This document shows, one piece after another, positions 60,276-64,000 of a DNA stretch of 64,000 nucleotides. The position numbers were made by a program, and so were the translations under genes. The notes below the pieces were generated by a model that saw only the letters and a program-made list of their open reading frames with translations, had not been told where the DNA came from and searched no databases. Positions within the stretch are counted from its first letter, which is position 1. Each line of letters starts with the position of its first letter. The DNA is from an uncultured Erysipelotrichaceae bacterium (GTDB lineage Bacteria > Bacillota_I > Bacilli_A > RF39 > UBA660): assembly GCA_902761685.1 (NCBI GenBank), contig CACWLI010000002.1, forward strand, positions 1-64,000, read 5' to 3'.

Positions 60276-60303
60276 TTGAAAAAAATCGATATTATAGTAT
60301 AAT
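60276..60303 (+). promoter_or_regulatory. Promoter of the LTA-synthase-family gene
   Basis: TTGAAA (60276-60281), 16 bases, TATAAT (60298-60303). Confidence 0.7.
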
Positions 60304-60322
60304 TAAAACAGTGGTGATGGAT

Positions 60323-62293
60323 GTGAGTAAGAAATTGAAAACAAAGAAAAACACAAAAAACACTAAAGAATTAACCACAAGAATAAAAGGGATTTTTAAT
60401 AAAATTGTTAGTTATATAAAAGATTTTAAAGATAATAAATTTAAGCCTTATATGGTATGGATGGCTCTCCCTTTTGTTTTAATGGATGCATTTATATTTG
60501 TGTTTGGAAGTAATATTAGTTATGTTAGTTATAATTTTATTTCTCCATTTTTATTTTCTTTAAAATGGTTAATTTTATTTATTGGATTATCTTTGTGTTT
60601 TAAAGATAAAATTGGAAAATGTATATATGTTTTTTTTAATATATTATTTTTGGCATTGTTTTTAGTTAATAATGTTTATTATTCAATGACTAAAACTTTT
60701 TTCGATTTTAATTTAATGGAATCAGCAAGTGAAGGTTCTCCATATATAATGGATGCTTTAAAAAATTGTAATCCATTAGTATATGTTGCATTTTTTGTAG
60801 TAGTAATCTTTATTGTTATTGGATACAAGAAGTTTCCAAAATCAAATGAAAACAAATATAAAGCTCTAGGTATAGTATTATTAGTATTTATTATATTACA
60901 ACTATTAGTACCATTCTCATTAGGTAAAGCAAATAAAAAGCTTACATGGTCAAGTTGGAGAAATCCAAGAAATATTTATAATACATTTAATGATAATAAT
61001 AAGAGTATAAAAATTAGTGGTTTTTATGAATATTCAATTAGAAATTTTTATATTACGTTCTTAAAAACTGAAGAGCAAGAAAATGAAGAAGATTTAAGAT
61101 TCTTAGAAGATGCATATTCAAATAGTGAAGATCATAGCAATAAATATACAGGAATGTTTAAAAATAAAAATTTAGTTATTATTCAATTAGAAGGAACAGA
61201 TAAATGGTTAATAACTAAAGAAGATACACCAGTTATGTATAAATTAATGAATGAGGGAATTAACTTTGATAATCATTATTCCTATTATAATGGTGGTGGT
61301 AGTACATTTAATTCAGAATTTGCTGTTAATACTGGATTTATTACACCTTTATCTTTTACTAGAAATGCATATTCATTTAATAAAAATGCTTTTCCAAATA
61401 CAATGGCAAAATTATTTAAAAAGAATAATTATACAGTTAATGCTTTTCATATGAATAATGGTGAATATTATTCTAGAACAGTTAATTATAAAAACTGGGG
61501 TTATGATAATTATTATGGACTTGTTGATATGGATAAGTATCCTGATGATAGTTATCAACTTGATAGAGAATTAATACAAAATGAAAAATTTAATGAATTA
61601 ATGTTTGCAGATGGATTATTCTTGGATTATATAATAGCTTATTCTGGACATTTACCATTTACTAACACTAAAGGTGTTTGCAAGATGCTATATGAAGAGG
61701 ATAATGCTAGAATATTAGAAGAAACCGGAGAAGAAGTTGAGTTTACTCAAATGAGTGAAGAAGAGTGTACTAGAAGACAGGCTCGTGAAACTGATTATAT
61801 GGTTGAATTATTACTTGAAGAATTAAAAACAAGAGAAATATTAGATGATACTGTTATAATTATATTTACTGATCATTATTTATATACTTTAGAAGATCAA
61901 ACTATTTTAGATAAATATAAAGAAACTTCTAATAATTTGATTAACAATACTCCTTGGTTTATTTGGTCAACAGATATTAAACGTGAAAAAATTAATAAAG
62001 TTACTTCTCAATTAAATATTTTACCAACTATACTTAATTTATATGGAATTAAGAATGGTAATAATGATTATATTACTACAGATGCCTTAGATTCTAAATA
62101 TGAAGGACTAGTATTCTTTAGTGATTATTCATGGTATGATGGAAATGTTTATGTTGAGAATGGTGAAGTTACTAATGGTAAACGTATTGATCCTGATAAT
62201 TTAGAAGAAAAAAATCAGTATGTAAGTTATTTGGCTAAAAAGAATGACTTGACACTTAAATACAATTATTTTAAGAAAAAGAGTTCAGATTAA
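60323..62293 (+). CDS. LTA synthase family sulfatase-like membrane protein
   Basis: Polyglycerolphosphate or phospholipid-linked transferase related to LtaS. About five membrane helices (residues 40-200) precede an extracellular sulfatase-fold domain with the nucleophile Thr328 in GGGSTFNSEF, DNHYSYYNGG, AFHMNNGEYYSR near 373, and the metal-binding IIIFTDHYL near 513. The GTG at 60323 is chosen because GGTGATGG precedes it by the usual distance; the ATG at 60317 is an alternative. It may polymerise teichoic acid or transfer phosphoglycerol to glycolipids. Transcribed alone. Confidence 0.85.
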   Translation: MSKKLKTKKNTKNTKELTTRIKGIFNKIVSYIKDFKDNKFKPYMVWMALPFVLMDAFIFVFGSNISYVSYNFISPFLFSLKWLILFIGLSLCFKDKIGKCIYVFFNILFLALFLVNNVYYSMTKTFFDFNLMESASEGSPYIMDALKNCNPLVYVAFFVVVIFIVIGYKKFPKSNENKYKALGIVLLVFIILQLLVPFSLGKANKKLTWSSWRNPRNIYNTFNDNNKSIKISGFYEYSIRNFYITFLKTEEQENEEDLRFLEDAYSNSEDHSNKYTGMFKNKNLVIIQLEGTDKWLITKEDTPVMYKLMNEGINFDNHYSYYNGGGSTFNSEFAVNTGFITPLSFTRNAYSFNKNAFPNTMAKLFKKNNYTVNAFHMNNGEYYSRTVNYKNWGYDNYYGLVDMDKYPDDSYQLDRELIQNEKFNELMFADGLFLDYIIAYSGHLPFTNTKGVCKMLYEEDNARILEETGEEVEFTQMSEEECTRRQARETDYMVELLLEELKTREILDDTVIIIFTDHYLYTLEDQTILDKYKETSNNLINNTPWFIWSTDIKREKINKVTSQLNILPTILNLYGIKNGNNDYITTDALDSKYEGLVFFSDYSWYDGNVYVENGEVTNGKRIDPDNLEEKNQYVSYLAKKNDLTLKYNYFKKKSSD

Positions 62294-62316
62294 AAACTGA
62301 ACTTTTATTTTTTATA
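62282..62316 (+). terminator. Terminator of the LtaS-like gene
   Basis: AGTTCAG, short loop, CTGAACT followed by T-rich sequence. Confidence 0.7.
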
Positions 62317-62348
62317 ATTTTATTATATAATCAATATTAGGAGACTAT

Positions 62349-63461
62349 ATGGAAAATAAAAAGGGATTTAATATTAAATTACTAATTATTATAGCTGTAG
62401 TATTTTTATTAGCTATTCTTTTTTGTGTTTATATTTTTGCCATTAAAAAAGAAGATAAAGGTATGCCATATAATAATCCTAGAAAACTTGCAAATTTATA
62501 TGTTGAATCAATATTAAAAGAGGATTACTCTACTGTAATAAAATGTATTTATTTTCCACAAGATACATTCATAAATAAGAGTGATATTGAAAAATATTTT
62601 AAAGAAAAATCTTATTATGAAGATATTAAAGGTAAAAAAATAACTGATGTTGTTGAAACTGGTTATAATAATTATCAATTTGTTCTTAGTGATAAGAATG
62701 ATAATGTGTTTAAATTTAACATTGAAGTAGTTGAAAGAACTATTAATGATTATAGGATAAATGAGAAAAATGCTTATTTAGAAAAGATGAAAATAAGTGT
62801 ACCTAAGAATACTAAAGTATATATTGGTGATATATTAGTTGAAGAGCAACTAATAAAAGAAAAGGGAGAATATGATGATGAGTATTTAATTCCAGGAATT
62901 GCTAAGAATACTAAAATAATTAAATTAGAAAATAAACTTGGTAGTAAAGAGTATGAGGTATTACCAAGTGAAGAAGAAAAGAATTTAGAATTAGTAATTG
63001 AGTTAAATGATGAAGAATTATTAAATAGAGCTAGATCATTTATTAAAGATTCTTGGAATACTATGTATAGAGAATATAAAAATGGAAGCGATGTTAGCAA
63101 AGTAAAATATCTATTTGATGAAAAGAATACAGATGAAGTTATAAAAAAATATTATAAAAATGGATTTGATAAGATTTCTCAGGGTACTAGTTCAAGTAGT
63201 GAAAATATTAATTTTGAACTTACAGATGTAATTAAAGGCAATGATACTAATTATGTTATTGGTGATGATTTAATTGATATTAGTTTTGGTTATAAATTAA
63301 AGTGGCAATGGCATGTTAAAGGATATTCTTCTAAGATTAATAAAGATTTGAGAAGATATTCAGGTATTAGACTTAAAATTGATGGTGATACTTTTAAAAT
63401 ATATGATGTATTAGATACTGGATTATATTCTATATCTAATGAGTATATGAAGGAGTTTTAA
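62349..63461 (+). CDS. Membrane-anchored protein with NTF2-like/TcaA-like layout
   Basis: An N-terminal anchor (LLIIIAVVFLLAILFCVYIFAI) is followed by an extracytoplasmic region of about 330 residues in three parts: an NTF2-like helix-rich unit (residues 45-130, YVESILKEDYSTVIKCIYFP), a beta-type unit with TcaA/DUF-like pattern (SVPKNTKVYIGDILV, residues 145-200) and a C-terminal mixed domain. No catalytic motif. The layout suggests an envelope sensor or glycopolymer-associated protein beside the LtaS-like gene. The start follows TTAGGAG. Confidence 0.65.
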   Translation: MENKKGFNIKLLIIIAVVFLLAILFCVYIFAIKKEDKGMPYNNPRKLANLYVESILKEDYSTVIKCIYFPQDTFINKSDIEKYFKEKSYYEDIKGKKITDVVETGYNNYQFVLSDKNDNVFKFNIEVVERTINDYRINEKNAYLEKMKISVPKNTKVYIGDILVEEQLIKEKGEYDDEYLIPGIAKNTKIIKLENKLGSKEYEVLPSEEEKNLELVIELNDEELLNRARSFIKDSWNTMYREYKNGSDVSKVKYLFDEKNTDEVIKKYYKNGFDKISQGTSSSSENINFELTDVIKGNDTNYVIGDDLIDISFGYKLKWQWHVKGYSSKINKDLRRYSGIRLKIDGDTFKIYDVLDTGLYSISNEYMKEF

Positions 63462-63490
63462 AAAAGAAGATATTTAGTATCTTCTTTTTA
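63459..63490. terminator. Bidirectional terminator
   Basis: AAAAAGAAGATA, short loop, TATCTTCTTTTT, shared by convergent genes. Confidence 0.75.
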
Positions 63491-63682
63491 TATTGGTAAT
63501 TTTTTATATAAGTAATAAATTACAAAAGCAATTATAAAAATTGTATAAATAATTTTTAAAATAAATGATAATATTTTTACAAATGTTTTATTATTTACTT
63601 TTTTATCCAAATAATTAGTTGGTTTTTTATAGAATAGGTATCCAAAACCATCATTATAAAATTGACGAATTAATTCTTTCAT
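63488..63682 (-). CDS. Small single-span membrane protein (64 aa)
   Basis: Short protein with one C-terminal membrane helix (ILSFILKIIYTIFIIAFVIYYLY) and a basic N-terminal part. Its ATG overlaps the stop of the upstream gene by 4 bases (ATGA), and its binding site GGTGA is inside that gene, so the two are translationally coupled. It may be an accessory subunit of the upstream membrane enzyme. Confidence 0.6.
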   Translation of the reverse strand: MKELIRQFYNDGFGYLFYKKPTNYLDKKVNNKTFVKILSFILKIIYTIFIIAFVIYYLYKKLPI

Positions 63683-64000
63683 TTTTCACCAACCTTATCT
63701 AAGTCTTCTATTGTCACTTTACTTTCATGTGGTATTGGTTTCCATGTAACATGCATAAATAGTGCAGCATATATTGTATATCTTCCAATTATATCAAATG
63801 TTGGCCATGTAAATACAAATAAAACTTTATCTATGAATTTCATTTTCTTTATTCTATTATGTTCTATTATAAATAAATATATAGCCATTCCCATATTTGT
63901 AAAATATGCTCCAATTCTATATAGTATTCTAAACCAAATAGATAATATCATTCCTAAGAATAATGCTTTATAACCTGGATTTATATTAATTCTTATATTA
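63679..64000 (-). CDS. C-terminal part of a probable membrane glycosyltransferase (partial)
   Basis: The frame is open to the window edge, so the 5' part is missing. The visible 107 residues contain two membrane helices, a lysine-rich loop (IEHNRIKKMKFIDK), and the C-terminal pattern FTWPTFDIIGRYTIYAALF then WKPIPHESKVTIEDL, which I associate with the end of processive family 2 glycosyltransferases. An internal ATG at 63951 is not the true start. Coupled to the 64-aa membrane gene. The glycosyltransferase call is an inference from the C-terminal pattern alone. Confidence 0.6.
   Translation of the reverse strand, partial: NIRININPGYKALFLGMILSIWFRILYRIGAYFTNMGMAIYLFIIEHNRIKKMKFIDKVLFVFTWPTFDIIGRYTIYAALFMHVTWKPIPHESKVTIEDLDKVGEK

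Noticed and set aside
1..64000. Mollicutes-type genetic code (TGA as Trp)
   Set aside because: TGA ends several genes cleanly (9736, 37828, 58385) and conserved Trp positions use TGG.
1..64000. CRISPR arrays, tandem repeats, insertion sequences, tRNA or rRNA genes
   Set aside because: No regularly spaced repeats, transposase frames, inverted-repeat ends, cloverleaf sequences or rRNA-like stretches were seen on reading both strands.

Overview
The window is a strongly AT-rich stretch of ordinary bacterial chromosome. It has short intergenic spaces, overlapping gene pairs and intrinsic terminators shared by convergent genes. The gene content (folT with a tetrahydrofolate riboswitch, addB-addA, trkA-trkH, a CIRCE-controlled clpB, murD, LTA-synthase-like protein, GH25 lysozyme, LysM amidase) points to a low-GC Gram-positive with a peptidoglycan wall. 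TGA ends clear genes (positions 9736 and 37828), so the standard bacterial code is used and not the Mollicutes code. I infer an uncultured, gut-type member of the Bacilli/Erysipelotrichia/RF39 group; the sequence does not prove the lineage. Many starts use GGTGA placed very close to the start codon.

Layout. 1-2.1 kb: a small unknown gene, then a PIG-L deacetylase overlapping an ATP-grasp gene. 2.1-3.8 kb: a candidate small RNA and a patch of small minus-strand genes with disrupted frames. 3.9-9.7 kb: two HEIGH-type metalloprotease-like genes flanking a folT-ecfA-ecfT folate transporter operon under a THF riboswitch, plus a coiled-coil protein. 9.7-20.3 kb: an RpoD-type sigma factor, an HD phosphohydrolase, a DUF2975/XRE/DUF4153 membrane-signalling operon, zinc-ribbon and TPM-domain membrane proteins, and an RNA-modification cluster (methyltransferase, RluA, KsgA-like). 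20.3-22.9 kb: an ABC-F protein fused in one frame to an APH(3')-like aminoglycoside kinase, preceded by a leader peptide and attenuator. 22.9-41 kb: mostly envelope, anchored and housekeeping genes (symporter, Sel1, GH25, DUF1846, murD, a large adenosine-deaminase-like protein, CBS-type pyrophosphatase, gmk, lipoprotein, ybaK). 41-54.7 kb: addB-addA, trkA-trkH, an ASCH/UDG-like pair, clpB and an XRE-VanZ fusion. 54.7-64 kb: an SGNH hydrolase fused to a two-helix membrane module, a DHH phosphoesterase, a P-loop kinase, a LysM amidase without signal peptide, a DNA-entry-type nuclease that looks leaderless, an LTA-synthase family protein and the 3' end of a probable membrane glycosyltransferase.

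The most unusual system is the ABC-F::APH(3') fusion with its 18-codon leader and mutually exclusive hairpins. It suggests one antibiotic-inducible polypeptide combining ribosome protection with aminoglycoside phosphorylation. The best supported regulatory elements are the THF riboswitch with an alternative pairing into its terminator, the CIRCE operator of clpB, and several near-consensus sigma-70 promoters. No rRNA, tRNA, CRISPR array, insertion sequence or integrase was seen. No stretch over about 300 bases lacks a gene or a described element.
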